Below are positions 52,721 through 60,883 of a stretch of 64,000 bases of DNA, one piece after another. The stretch's first letter is position 1, and every line of letters starts with the position of its first letter. The translations under genes and the position numbers were made by a program. Where the stretch lies: contig JAOACR010000012.1 in the NCBI GenBank assembly GCA_026417735.1, positions 1-64,000 of the forward strand, read 5' to 3'. Below the pieces are notes generated by a model. It was not told the origin of the DNA. It searched no databases and saw only the letters and a program-made list of their open reading frames with translations. The DNA is from Kiritimatiellia bacterium (GTDB taxonomy: Bacteria > Verrucomicrobiota > Kiritimatiellia > PWTM01).

Positions 52721-53395
52721 TCAACCGGCCGGTCGTCCGGCCGCCCAGCGGTCGCGGAGATCTCGCCCCGCAGCCACCGCCCGCACCAGAGCGGCCGCCG
52801 CCATCGCCGGATCAGGCGCGGCCATGATCGCGGAGACCACCGCGACACCATCCGCGCCCGCGCGGATCACCTCCGCCGCGTTCGACGGGTGGATGCCCCC
52901 GATCGCCACCAGCGGCAGCGACGTCGCCTCTCGAATCCGCTGCAGGCCCTCCAGCCCGACCGCCGGCGGCGTGTCGGTCTTCGTCGGCGTGTCGAATACC
53001 GGACTAACGCCAAGATAGTCCGCACCATCCCGCTCCGCCGCGATCGCCTCCTCGGGAGTGCTCACGGAGACGCCAATCAGAAACTCCGACCCCGCGATCC
53101 GACGCGCCTCCGCGCAGGGCAGATCGTCCTGCCCCAGGTGCACACCGGCCGCACCGCAGGCGAGCGCAATGTCGAGCCGGTCGTTCACAATCAGCGGCCG
53201 GCCCAGCGAGTCCAGCAGCCGTCGCAGCGAGCGCGCCGCATCGAGAAACGCACGGGCGCCGAGCGTCTTCTCGCGGATCTGGACCACGGAGACGCCGCCG
53301 CCGACCGCCGCGCGCACCACCGCTTCCAGTGGGCGCGCCCCCGCCATCGCGCGGTCGGTGACCAGATACACCGAATAGTCGGGCGTCCGCCTCAT
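52721..53395 (-). CDS. thiE: Thiamine-phosphate synthase
   Basis: A 224-residue ThiE that joins HMP-PP and thiazole phosphate. Family blocks are YLVTDRAMAG, VVQIREKTLGARAFL, LIVNDRLDIALACGAAGVHLGQDDLP, DYLGVSPVFDTPTKTDTPPAVGL and AIGGIHPSNAAEVIRAGADGVAVVSAI. The start overlaps the thiM stop by ATGA (53392-53395). The C-terminus is Ala/Arg-rich. The pair thiM-thiE points to thiazole salvage; no full thiamine pathway is here. Confidence 0.94.
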   Translation of the reverse strand: MRRTPDYSVYLVTDRAMAGARPLEAVVRAAVGGGVSVVQIREKTLGARAFLDAARSLRRLLDSLGRPLIVNDRLDIALACGAAGVHLGQDDLPCAEARRIAGSEFLIGVSVSTPEEAIAAERDGADYLGVSPVFDTPTKTDTPPAVGLEGLQRIREATSLPLVAIGGIHPSNAAEVIRAGADGVAVVSAIMAAPDPAMAAAALVRAVAAGRDLRDRWAAGRPAG

Positions 53396-54219
53396 CCGAC
53401 CCCCTGCACGCGCACCCGCGCGCGTTCCTGGACCTTCTCCGCGTCGACCGCGGCCAGCGCATCGAGCAGCCTCACCTGAAACGTGCCGGGACCGTTGCAG
53501 CCCGCCGCGGCCAGCTCGCCCGCAATGCCGAACACGATCAGCGCCGAAGCGGCAGCGCACAGCGCGTCCGGCTCGACCGCCAAAAACGCCCCGGTCACCG
53601 CCGTCGCGGCACAGCCGGAGCCGGTGATGCGGGCCATCCACGGGTCGCCATTGGCGATTCCGACCGCGTACCGGCCGTCGGTGACGTAATCCTCTGCACC
53701 GGTCACCGCCACCGTCGCACCAGACCGCCGGGCAAGCTCCGTCGCCGCAACGCGTGCATCGTCCACGCCGTGGGTCGCATCAACCCCCCGGCCACCCGTA
53801 CCACCGCTCAGCGCCAGGATCTCCGACGCGTTCCCCCTCACCACCCGGGGCCGCGCCGCCGCCAACAACCGCAGCGCCGCCTCGGTGCGCAGCCGGGACG
53901 CTCCCGCGCCGACCGGATCCAGCACCACCGGCACCCCCCGAGCCACCGCGGCCGTCCCCGCCCGCTCCATCGCCTCGATCCACGGCGGCGAGAGCGTTCC
54001 GATGTTCAGCACCAGCGCGCCGGCTGCCGCCACCAGCTCGTCCACCTCTTCGCGCGCGTGCGCCATGATCGGCGAGGCGCCCAGTGCCAGCAGCGTGTTC
54101 GCGGTCGTGTTCATCACCACGTAGTTCGTGATGTTGTGCACCAGCGGCCGGTCCTTCCGGATCCGCTCCAGCGCGCGGACCGCGTGCTCGACGATGTCCG
54201 TTGCGGTCAAACGCGTCAT
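53392..54219 (-). CDS. thiM: Hydroxyethylthiazole kinase
   Basis: A 275-residue ThiM with DRPLVHNITNYVVMNTTANTLLALGASPIMAH at the start (checked in parts), VVLDPVGAGASRLR, RGNASEILAL and the ATP/catalytic motif ITGSGCAATAV. It phosphorylates salvaged hydroxyethylthiazole. GGAGG lies 8 bases before the ATG at 54219. I looked for a TPP riboswitch (CTGAGA and the P2-P4 helices) in the 46 bp upstream and found none. Confidence 0.94.
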   Translation of the reverse strand: MTRLTATDIVEHAVRALERIRKDRPLVHNITNYVVMNTTANTLLALGASPIMAHAREEVDELVAAAGALVLNIGTLSPPWIEAMERAGTAAVARGVPVVLDPVGAGASRLRTEAALRLLAAARPRVVRGNASEILALSGGTGGRGVDATHGVDDARVAATELARRSGATVAVTGAEDYVTDGRYAVGIANGDPWMARITGSGCAATAVTGAFLAVEPDALCAAASALIVFGIAGELAAAGCNGPGTFQVRLLDALAAVDAEKVQERARVRVQGVG

Positions 54220-54265
54220 CGCCGTGGCCTCCACGGCGCGCAGCGGCGCCGGCAGAATCGCAGCA

Positions 54266-54646
54266 TCAGCCGCCGTTCGCCGTCGTAGCCTGCGCCGCCG
54301 CGCGGGCTTCGCCCACGCGATCGCGCAGCAGGTAGTGAAAGCCGTGACGCAACCGCACGAAAATCTGACGCCCCGCCCGGGTGCGGATCACGTACGGCGC
54401 ATGGTCGAAGTCCGCCCGACCAAGAAACCACGCGTGCGGCCAGTACCAGCCGCGGCCCGGCACCAACGCCGACTTCAAATCGTCCACGCTGCGCTGCCGG
54501 ATGTAGACGATGTGCTCGTAGCGCACCCACGCCACCGGCAGCAGCCGAAACAGCGCCAGGATCAGCCGGTGTCGGGTCAGTCCGTACGCGAACACGATCC
54601 CTTGCCACTCGACCTGGCGGCGCTCCGTTCGTGCCCTGGGTTTCAC
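54266..54646 (-). CDS. Small protein of unknown function, possibly PH-like
   Basis: A 126-residue frame starting at a GTG, upstream of thiM. It contains GIVFAYGLTRHRLILALFRLLPVAWVRYEHIVYIRQRSVDDLKSAL and further aromatic beta-like strands (IFVRLRHGFHYLL), somewhat like bacterial PH or photosystem assembly-type domains. Codon bias (GC-rich third positions) supports coding in this frame. No ribosome site stands out. Function unknown; it may be co-transcribed with thiM and DUF1638. Confidence 0.55.
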   Translation of the reverse strand: MKPRARTERRQVEWQGIVFAYGLTRHRLILALFRLLPVAWVRYEHIVYIRQRSVDDLKSALVPGRGWYWPHAWFLGRADFDHAPYVIRTRAGRQIFVRLRHGFHYLLRDRVGEARAAAQATTANGG

Positions 54647-54704
54647 CGCGCGTGATCATGCCCAAGTCTCCGCCATCGCGAAAGTACTTCCGCGGTCCGC
54701 TTCG

Positions 54705-55487
54705 TCAACCGCAGCCGTCTGGCGGCGAGGTGTCGTCACCGGCCGACTCGGCCGTCATCACCCCATCGGCCGGGCGCGCGCGGATCACCGCGCCCGGTGG
54801 CACCTCCAGGAACCGATCTGAGGGCCACGGGCCAAACACCAGCTGCCGCAACCAGCCGGGATCGCCGTCACACACCTCCAACGCCCAGCCCCGCTCCGCC
54901 GCGCGCCGGCGGGCTTCGGCTTCGAACTGATCGTCGGGCCCGCAGCCGGTGCGGATGTACAGATAGCGGTGATAGGCGGCCACCCCTCCCGCCAGCGTCT
55001 CCACGATGTACCGCGCGTTCTCCTCGCCGAACTGCCGTACCAGTTCCTCAAACGACTGGTCCAGCCCCAGCCGGTGAAGCACCGTCTGCTGCCGCAGCTC
55101 CTCGCCCGGTTCGCCGCGCTCGATCCACCCCGGCGTCAAAAAGTAGGTCCCCGGCATCGCCTCAAACACCTCACGGTAGCGCTCCGGGCTGCCCAGAAAC
55201 AGGCCGATACAATCGTGGGAGCGCGGCACAATCAGCGGCGTCGCGCGCGCCCGCACACCCGCCACCCCGTTGTTGCACAGGCCAAACCCCAGCAGAATCC
55301 GCTCGTAGCGGCCCGCCGGCACCGCGTCCACCGCCGCCTGCACCCGCGCGCGCATGTCCGCCGACGGCAGATCGTGCAGGCCCTTCGGCAGAAACTCGAG
55401 GTCCACCCGATGCGGCGCCGAGGCCACCAGTGCGCAGAGCTCGCGGAAGAAGATCTCGCATCCGATCAGTTTGAACATCGGTGCCAT
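54705..55487 (-). CDS. DUF1638 family protein
   Basis: A 260-residue protein starting MAPMFKLIGCEIFFREL. The family hallmark is ILLGFGLCNNGVAGV, followed by ATPLIVPRSHDCIGLFLGS. DUF1638 proteins are often found near corrinoid/methyltransferase or metal-related genes, but their reaction is not established to my knowledge. The conserved Cys (GLC), His-Asp-Cys (SHDC) and Glu residues suggest a metal site. AAGGTGG lies 7 bases before the ATG at 55487. It diverges from the DksA-like operon. Confidence 0.85.
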   Translation of the reverse strand: MAPMFKLIGCEIFFRELCALVASAPHRVDLEFLPKGLHDLPSADMRARVQAAVDAVPAGRYERILLGFGLCNNGVAGVRARATPLIVPRSHDCIGLFLGSPERYREVFEAMPGTYFLTPGWIERGEPGEELRQQTVLHRLGLDQSFEELVRQFGEENARYIVETLAGGVAAYHRYLYIRTGCGPDDQFEAEARRRAAERGWALEVCDGDPGWLRQLVFGPWPSDRFLEVPPGAVIRARPADGVMTAESAGDDTSPPDGCG

Positions 55488-55570
55488 GTTGCACCACCTT
55501 CGCCCGCCCATCGCCGCCGCGCAAGCGCGCTCCCGCCGGTTCGCCCTCCTCGGCTCCCCCCCCGTCGCGT

Positions 55571-55599
55571 TTGACTTCTCTCCGTCTCTGGAGTACACA
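55571..55599 (+). promoter_or_regulatory. Sigma-70 promoter of the DksA-like-lspA-miaA-hflX-radC-lpxA operon
   Basis: TTGACT (55571-55576) and TACACA (55594-55599) are 17 bp apart, the best consensus match in the window. Transcription would start near 55606 and leave about 50 bases to the ATG at 55657, which has AGGAG just upstream. Confidence 0.72.
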
Positions 55600-55656
55600 T
55601 CCACGCCTTTTGAGCGACCCGGGAACCGCGGTCCCGAGGGAAACGAGGAGACAGGC

Positions 55657-56364
55657 ATGGCCAGTAAGAAGAAGACGTCCCGGCGACCCGGAAAGGCGCA
55701 GAAGCGCAAGACAGTCGCGCGGCCCGCACGCGCATCGGGATCCCGCGCAACGCGCGCCGCAAAGGCTGCGCCCCGCAAGGCTCGTCCCGCACCGGCCCCC
55801 GCGAGATCGCACGCGCCTCGCGTGGCGACAAAGAGAACGCCGGCGGGCCCCAGCCGCTCCGCGCCCCGCCCGACGCCGCCGGCGACCGAGCCCGCCCCTG
55901 CCACGACGAAGCTCTCGCGCTCGCCACTGAGCCGCAAGGACCTCGAAATGTTCCGCCAGATGCTGCTGAACCTGCGCGACCGCATCGTGGATGGCATTTC
56001 GTTCCTCGCGGGCGACAACCTCAACAAGTCCCAGCGCGACGCGAGTGGAGATTTGTCGAATCACGCGGTGCACATGGCCGACCAGGGTACCGACAACTTC
56101 GATCGTGAGTTCGCGCTCTCGCTGGTCAGCAATGAACAGGAAATCCTCTACGAAATTGACGAGGCGCTTCACCGAATTGACGCCGGCACGTACGGCATCT
56201 GCGAACTGACCGGCCGGCCCATCGAGATTGAGCGGCTCAAGGTGCTGCCCTATGCCCGCTACTGCCGCGAGGCGCAGGAGCAGCTCGAGCGGAACCGCAA
56301 ACGGTTCCGGCCGTTCGCCTCCTCCGGAATTCCGGGCGAGACCTTCGGCTCGCAGGAGAACTGA
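55657..56364 (+). CDS. TraR/DksA-family protein with basic N-terminal extension and incomplete zinc finger
   Basis: A 235-residue protein. The first 90 residues are Lys/Arg/Ala/Pro-rich, histone-like. The remainder (about 92-220) is DksA-like: MLLNLRDRIVDGISFLAG, SNEQEILYEIDEALHRIDAGTYGICELTGRPIEIERLKVLPYARYCREAQ. Of the four zinc Cys in DksA (C-x2-C ... C-x2-C), only the first of each pair is present (CELT and CREA). It may bind RNA polymerase without zinc. The basic tail could bind DNA or RNA. It opens the operon and is followed by lspA 17 bp later. Confidence 0.82.
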   Translation: MASKKKTSRRPGKAQKRKTVARPARASGSRATRAAKAAPRKARPAPAPARSHAPRVATKRTPAGPSRSAPRPTPPATEPAPATTKLSRSPLSRKDLEMFRQMLLNLRDRIVDGISFLAGDNLNKSQRDASGDLSNHAVHMADQGTDNFDREFALSLVSNEQEILYEIDEALHRIDAGTYGICELTGRPIEIERLKVLPYARYCREAQEQLERNRKRFRPFASSGIPGETFGSQEN

Positions 56365-56381
56365 CGGAGCATCTTCCCCCG

Positions 56382-56867
56382 ATGCTGGCGCTGGCCGTCG
56401 CGGTCGTGCTCGTGCTCAGCGACCAGTGGACCAAGGAACTGGTACGACACACGTTCGCGCTGTACGAAACGCGCCCGCTTCTCGACGGCTTCGCCTACCT
56501 CACCTACGTGCGCAACACCGGCGCCGCCTGGGGGATGTTCCGCGGTGCGAACTTCTGGCTCGCGATGATCTCTCTGGTCACGCTCCTCCTGCTGGTCGGG
56601 TTCCGGTCCGTACTGGTCCGGCCGACCCGCGCGCACCGCGTCGCGCTCGGACTACTGGTGGGCGGCATCGTCGGCAACCTGATGGACCGCCTCCGGCTGG
56701 GTTATGTCACCGACTTCATCAGCCTGCAGTTCGGTCGTTACGAGTTTCCGGCGTTCAATCTCGCCGACAGCGGCATCACGCTGGCGATGATCACCTTTGC
56801 GGTTTCGAGCTGGTGGGCGGAACGTCGCGAACGCCGCGCGCCAGCGCCCCGCGCCCCCGATGCCTGA
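56382..56867 (+). CDS. lspA: Lipoprotein signal peptidase
   Basis: A 161-residue signal peptidase II, an inner-membrane aspartyl protease that removes lipoprotein signal peptides. It has four hydrophobic helices, the motif VRNTGAAWGMF, and the catalytic Asp regions GGIVGNLMDRLRLGYVTDFI and FNLADSGI. The C-terminal Arg/Ala/Pro tail overlaps the start of miaA by 8 bp. The window itself contains an LspA substrate, the coiled-coil lipoprotein. Confidence 0.94.
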   Translation: MLALAVAVVLVLSDQWTKELVRHTFALYETRPLLDGFAYLTYVRNTGAAWGMFRGANFWLAMISLVTLLLLVGFRSVLVRPTRAHRVALGLLVGGIVGNLMDRLRLGYVTDFISLQFGRYEFPAFNLADSGITLAMITFAVSSWWAERRERRAPAPRAPDA

Positions 56868-57795
56868 CATCGTGGCCACGCCGCTGTTCACGCTCGCCGG
56901 TCCCACCGCCGTCGGCAAGACCGCCGTCGCCCACCGGCTCGCCGAACAACTCGGGGCGCGGATTCTTTCGGTGGACTCGATGCTCGTCTATCGGGGCATG
57001 GATGTCGGCACGGACAAGCCACCGCGCGCGCAGCTCGACGCGTTCGGCTACGCGGGCGTGAACCTGGTGGACCCCTCGGAAACCTGCAGCGTCGGGCGGT
57101 ACCTGCAGTCGGTTCGTGACCCTCTGGCCGACCGGCGCCAGCCCTGGATCGCGGTCGGGGGCACCGGCCTCTACTTCCGATGCCTGCTACAGGGCCTCGC
57201 ACCGCGGCCGGCCGCCGAGCCCTCCGCCCGCACCGAGGCCGAAGCGGTGCTCCGACAGAGCGGCCTCCGCGGTCTGCAACAGCTGGTGCGCGGTGCGGCG
57301 CCGGCCGCCTACGCGCAGCTGCGCGATCCCGAGAATCCGCGGCGATTGATCCGGATCTACGAAATCGCGCGACAGGGCGGCGAAGCGACACCCCCGGCCA
57401 CGTGGCCCGCCCCGCCCCGTCTCGTCGGTCTCTGGCGCGAAAAAGCCGATCTCGACCGCCGCATCGCGGACCGGGTTCGCCGGATGTTCTCGGCCGGCCT
57501 GCTCGACGAAGCGGCGGCGCTGCGCTCGCGGCCGGGCGGCCTCGCGGACGCCGCGCTGCAGGCGATCGGCTATCGCGAGGCGCTCGCGGTGCTGGATGGC
57601 CGGCTCACCGTCGAAGAAGCCATCGCCGAAACCATCCGCCGCACGCGCCGGCTCGCGCGCCGCCAGATGACATGGTTCCGGCACCAGGCCAAAATGGAGT
57701 GGGTCCGGGTGCGTCCGGACGCAACAGTCGAAAGCGTGGCGGACGCGGTGCGCCGGCTGTGGGAACGCGATGGACCGATCGCCACCGCAATCTGA
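56860..57795 (+). CDS. miaA: tRNA dimethylallyltransferase
   Basis: A 311-residue MiaA that adds the isopentenyl group to A37 of UNN-reading tRNAs. The nucleotide loop is LAGPTAVGKTAVAHRLA, followed by SVDSMLVYRGMDVGTDKP and VGGTGLYFRCLLQGL, and the C-terminal AIGYREAL and RRLARRQMTWFRHQ blocks. It overlaps lspA by 8 bp and hflX by 26 bp. The miaA-hflX order is also seen in many proteobacteria. Confidence 0.95.
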   Translation: MPDIVATPLFTLAGPTAVGKTAVAHRLAEQLGARILSVDSMLVYRGMDVGTDKPPRAQLDAFGYAGVNLVDPSETCSVGRYLQSVRDPLADRRQPWIAVGGTGLYFRCLLQGLAPRPAAEPSARTEAEAVLRQSGLRGLQQLVRGAAPAAYAQLRDPENPRRLIRIYEIARQGGEATPPATWPAPPRLVGLWREKADLDRRIADRVRRMFSAGLLDEAAALRSRPGGLADAALQAIGYREALAVLDGRLTVEEAIAETIRRTRRLARRQMTWFRHQAKMEWVRVRPDATVESVADAVRRLWERDGPIATAI

Positions 57796-59062
57796 ACCGG
57801 CGGCCACAGAGGTCGCATGGCTCGTCGGCGTGCGACACGGCAACGAGCCGGAGTGGTCCGCCCGCGAAACGCTCGACGAACTGCGAGAGCTCGCCTGCAC
57901 CGCCGGCGTGCGCGTCGCCGGGGAATCGCTGGTGCGACTGCGCGAGCCCGATGCCGCAACCTGGATCGGCCGCGGGCGCGCGGAAGCGATCGGGCGCGAG
58001 GCGGCGGCCGCCGGCGCGACGCTGTTGATCTTCGACGACGACCTTGCTCCCGCGCAGGCCCGCAATCTCGAGGATCTCACCGGCCTGCGCGCGCTGGATC
58101 GCACCCAGCTGATCCTCGACATCTTCGCGCAGCGCGCCCACACCAGCGAGGGGCGGCTGCAGATCGAGCTCGCACAGCTGGAATATCTGCGACCACGACT
58201 GCGGCACAGCCGAGGCCGGCTCGAGCAGCAGCGGGGCGGCATCGGCCTGCGGGGTCCCGGTGAGACGCGCCTGGAAATGGACCGCCGCCGCATCGACCGC
58301 CGGATCGCGCGGATCCGTGCCGAGCTCGAGCTGGTACGAGAACGCCGCGAGGAACTGCGGCGCGGCCGTCGCCGCCACGGTTGGGCGCTCGTCTGCCTCG
58401 TCGGTTATACGAACGCCGGCAAATCCACACTGCTCAACGCGCTGTGCGGCGCAGAGGTGCTCGCGGATGACCGTCTCTTCGCGACGCTCGATCCCACCAC
58501 CCGGCGCCTTGAACTGCCGAACCACCAGCCCGCGCTGCTGACCGACACTGTCGGATTCATCCGCAAGCTCCCGCACCGGCTGATCGAGGCCTTTCAGGCC
58601 ACGCTCGAGGAGGCCGCCCGCGCCGACCTGCTGGTACACGTGGTGGACTGCGCACACGCCGCCGCCGACCGGCACATCGAGGCGGTGGACGCCGTCCTGC
58701 GCGAGATCGGGGCCGCCGATCGGCCGCGGATCCTCGCACTGAACAAGACCGACCTGCCCGGCGCGGCCGACCGGGCGCGGCGGCTCGCCCACGGTGCCGG
58801 CCAGTGCGTCCTCATCTCGGCGGCGCGCGGTGAGGGACTCGACGAACTCCGCTGGGCGATTGCGGAAGCCCTGCGCGAGCGCGGGCTCCCCTTCGAGATC
58901 GAGGTGCCCGCCACCGACGGCCGCACGCTCGCGTTGATCCGCGAACATGCGGCCATACAATCGGAGAGCATGAACGGCGAGCGCATTCGGCTCAGCGGCA
59001 CCATCCCCGCACGCCATCGCGCGCTGATCGAGCCGTACCGTTCGGCGGAGCCGCCCCCGTGA
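57770..59062 (+). CDS. hflX: GTPase HflX
   Basis: A 430-residue HflX, a ribosome-associated GTPase that splits stalled ribosomes. The N-terminal domain and helical linker contain IELAQLEYLRPRLRHSRGRLEQQRGGIGLRGPGETRLEMDRR (checked in parts). The G domain has GYTNAGKSTLLNAL, DTVGFIRKLPHRLIEAF and NKTDLPG. Its stop overlaps the radC start by GTGA. Confidence 0.95.
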   Translation: MDRSPPQSEPAATEVAWLVGVRHGNEPEWSARETLDELRELACTAGVRVAGESLVRLREPDAATWIGRGRAEAIGREAAAAGATLLIFDDDLAPAQARNLEDLTGLRALDRTQLILDIFAQRAHTSEGRLQIELAQLEYLRPRLRHSRGRLEQQRGGIGLRGPGETRLEMDRRRIDRRIARIRAELELVRERREELRRGRRRHGWALVCLVGYTNAGKSTLLNALCGAEVLADDRLFATLDPTTRRLELPNHQPALLTDTVGFIRKLPHRLIEAFQATLEEAARADLLVHVVDCAHAAADRHIEAVDAVLREIGAADRPRILALNKTDLPGAADRARRLAHGAGQCVLISAARGEGLDELRWAIAEALRERGLPFEIEVPATDGRTLALIREHAAIQSESMNGERIRLSGTIPARHRALIEPYRSAEPPP

Positions 59063-59832
59063 ACGACCCCACCCAGCGGCCCGCGATGGTCTACCCCGCC
59101 GCGGTGCGCATCCGCGATCTCCCTCCCGACCTGCAGCCCCGCGAACTGCTGGAGCGCTTCGGCCCCGCCCACGTGCCGGACGATGTGTTGCTGGCGGTGC
59201 TGCTGCGCACCGGCATGCGCGGGCGCAACGTGCTGGAGCTCGCGCGCGACCTCCTCCGACAGCACCGCTCGCTCGCGGAGCTCAGCCGCGCCTCGCTCGC
59301 GGAACTCGCCTCGATCAAGAGCATCAAGAAGGTGAAGGCGCTGACACTGCTGGCCGCGTTCGAGCTCGGGCGACGAGTGCGCGACGAACAGCTCCGCGAC
59401 CGCCCCGCGATCCGCAGCCCCGCCGACGTGGACCGCGCAGTCCGCCCTCACGCGGAGCGCGAGACCGTCGAAGTGTTCTGGGTGCTGCCGCTCAACAAGA
59501 AAAACCGGCTGATCCCCCGGCATCCCGTCGAGATCACCCGCGGCATCCTCGACGCAAGCCTCGTGCACCCGCGCGAGGTCTTCGAGCCCGCGATCCGCGC
59601 CTGCAGCGCGGCGGTCATCCTCTGCCACAACCACCCCTCCGGCGACCCGACGCCCTCCGCGGACGATCTCGCAATGACCCGCCGCCTCGTCGCCGCCGGT
59701 CGGGCCGTGGACATTCGCGTGCTCGACCACGTGATTCTCGGCCGCGCCGCGCACCCCGATTCCCCCGCCCGCTACTGCAGCCTTCGGGAATCGGGACTGG
59801 TCAGCTTCGACGACACGGACGCGCCGCCATGA
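59059..59832 (+). CDS. radC: RadC-family JAB1/MPN protein
   Basis: A 257-residue RadC. The helix-hairpin-helix-like N-terminal part (LPPDLQPRELLERFG, IKSIKKVKALTLLAAFELGRR) precedes the JAB metal motif CHNHPSGDPTPSADD (H-x-H-x-n-D), with the upstream Glu. Despite the name, a DNA-repair role is not established. The start is a GTG overlapping hflX. The stop overlaps lpxA by ATGA. Confidence 0.93.
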   Translation: MNDPTQRPAMVYPAAVRIRDLPPDLQPRELLERFGPAHVPDDVLLAVLLRTGMRGRNVLELARDLLRQHRSLAELSRASLAELASIKSIKKVKALTLLAAFELGRRVRDEQLRDRPAIRSPADVDRAVRPHAERETVEVFWVLPLNKKNRLIPRHPVEITRGILDASLVHPREVFEPAIRACSAAVILCHNHPSGDPTPSADDLAMTRRLVAAGRAVDIRVLDHVILGRAAHPDSPARYCSLRESGLVSFDDTDAPP

Positions 59833-60638
59833 GCATCCACCCCACCGCGATCGTCCACCCCCGCGCGGAGCTCGGCAACGATGTCGAGATCGGTCCCGGC
59901 GCGGTGATCGGCCCGCACGTTGTCGTCGGCGACCGCTGCCGCATCGGCCCCTACGCGGTACTGCTCGAACATGTCCGCCTCGGCCCCGACTGCCGCATCC
60001 ACGCGCACGCAGTGCTCGGCGACGTACCGCAGGACCTCAAATTCCGCGGCGCCGACAGCCACGTCGAAATTGGCGAGCGCTGCGTGATCCGCGAGGGCGT
60101 GACCATCCACCGCGGCACCCATGCGGGCTCGGCCACCGTGATCGGCCCGGGCTGCTTTCTGATGGCGAACAGTCACGTCGCGCACAACTGCCGCCTCGGT
60201 GCAGGCGTGATCCTCGCCAACGGCGTGTTGCTCGCCGGCGATGTGGAAATCGGCGACCGCGCGTTCCTCAGCGGCAATGTGATCGTGCACCAGTTTACCC
60301 GCATCGGCGCGCTCGCGATGATCGGCGGCGGCGCGGGTATCGGTTTGGACATCCTGCCGGGATGCACCGCCGCAGGCGTGGAGCGCAACCGCGTGGCCGG
60401 GCTGAACCTGGTCGGCCTACGGCGTGCCGGCGTGACGCCGGAAGAGCGCCAGCAACTCCGCGCCGCATTCCGATTGGTCTTTCAGTCCGGTCGACCTCTC
60501 GCAGAGGTGATGGAACGCCTCCGGACAGACTTCACAGAGGGGCTCGCCGCCACATGGGCGGCTTTCATCGAGGGATCCCGCCGCGGCATCTGCCGGCGCT
60601 GCCGGCGGCGCCGAGAAGACGCCGACGAAGCCGACTGA
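59829..60638 (+). CDS. lpxA: UDP-N-acetylglucosamine acyltransferase
   Basis: A 269-residue LpxA, the first lipid A enzyme, which transfers a 3-hydroxyacyl chain to UDP-GlcNAc. A left-handed beta-helix begins IHPTAIVHPRAELGNDVEIG. The catalytic His is in ANSHVAHNCRLG; the typical PQDLKFRG and GVTIHRGT segments are present. The C-terminal helical part ends in an Arg/Asp-rich tail slightly longer than usual. It is far from lpxD in this window (about 41 kb) and belongs to the DksA-like operon. Confidence 0.95.
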   Translation: MSIHPTAIVHPRAELGNDVEIGPGAVIGPHVVVGDRCRIGPYAVLLEHVRLGPDCRIHAHAVLGDVPQDLKFRGADSHVEIGERCVIREGVTIHRGTHAGSATVIGPGCFLMANSHVAHNCRLGAGVILANGVLLAGDVEIGDRAFLSGNVIVHQFTRIGALAMIGGGAGIGLDILPGCTAAGVERNRVAGLNLVGLRRAGVTPEERQQLRAAFRLVFQSGRPLAEVMERLRTDFTEGLAATWAAFIEGSRRGICRRCRRRREDADEAD

Positions 60639-60790
60639 GAGATCCCTCCCGCCGGCGCAACCGCCATTTCCAGGGACCGCAACGGCCCGTCGCAGGTGCG
60701 TCCGCGCATAGCAGTTCCCCTCCCATGCGCTTGGTTGAGATCGTGCTCCGGCTCCGCTCGAACCGCTGGACGGGGCGGCCTCGGGCGCTG

Positions 60791-60835
60791 TCCAAGGTTT
60801 GGAAACGCCCGCTCGGTGGCCATCCCATCCATGGA
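60791..60835. repeat. Paired 13-bp palindromes, copy 3
   Basis: TCCAAGGTTTGGA (60791-60803) and the degenerate TCCCATCCATGGA (60823-60835), again 32 bp start to start. A further weak match, TCGAACCGCTGGA, lies at 60758-60770, 33 bp upstream. They occupy the 245-bp gap between lpxA and the convergent secreted cysteine-protease-like gene. Confidence 0.65.
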
Positions 60836-60883
60836 AATCTGCGACGACCCTGCGATCAGAGGACCGACGCGAGCCGCCCGCCA

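Noticed and set aside
54220-54265. TPP riboswitch upstream of thiM
   Set aside because: Only 46 bp are available before the next gene, and no CTGAGA or matching helices are seen there or upstream of 54646.
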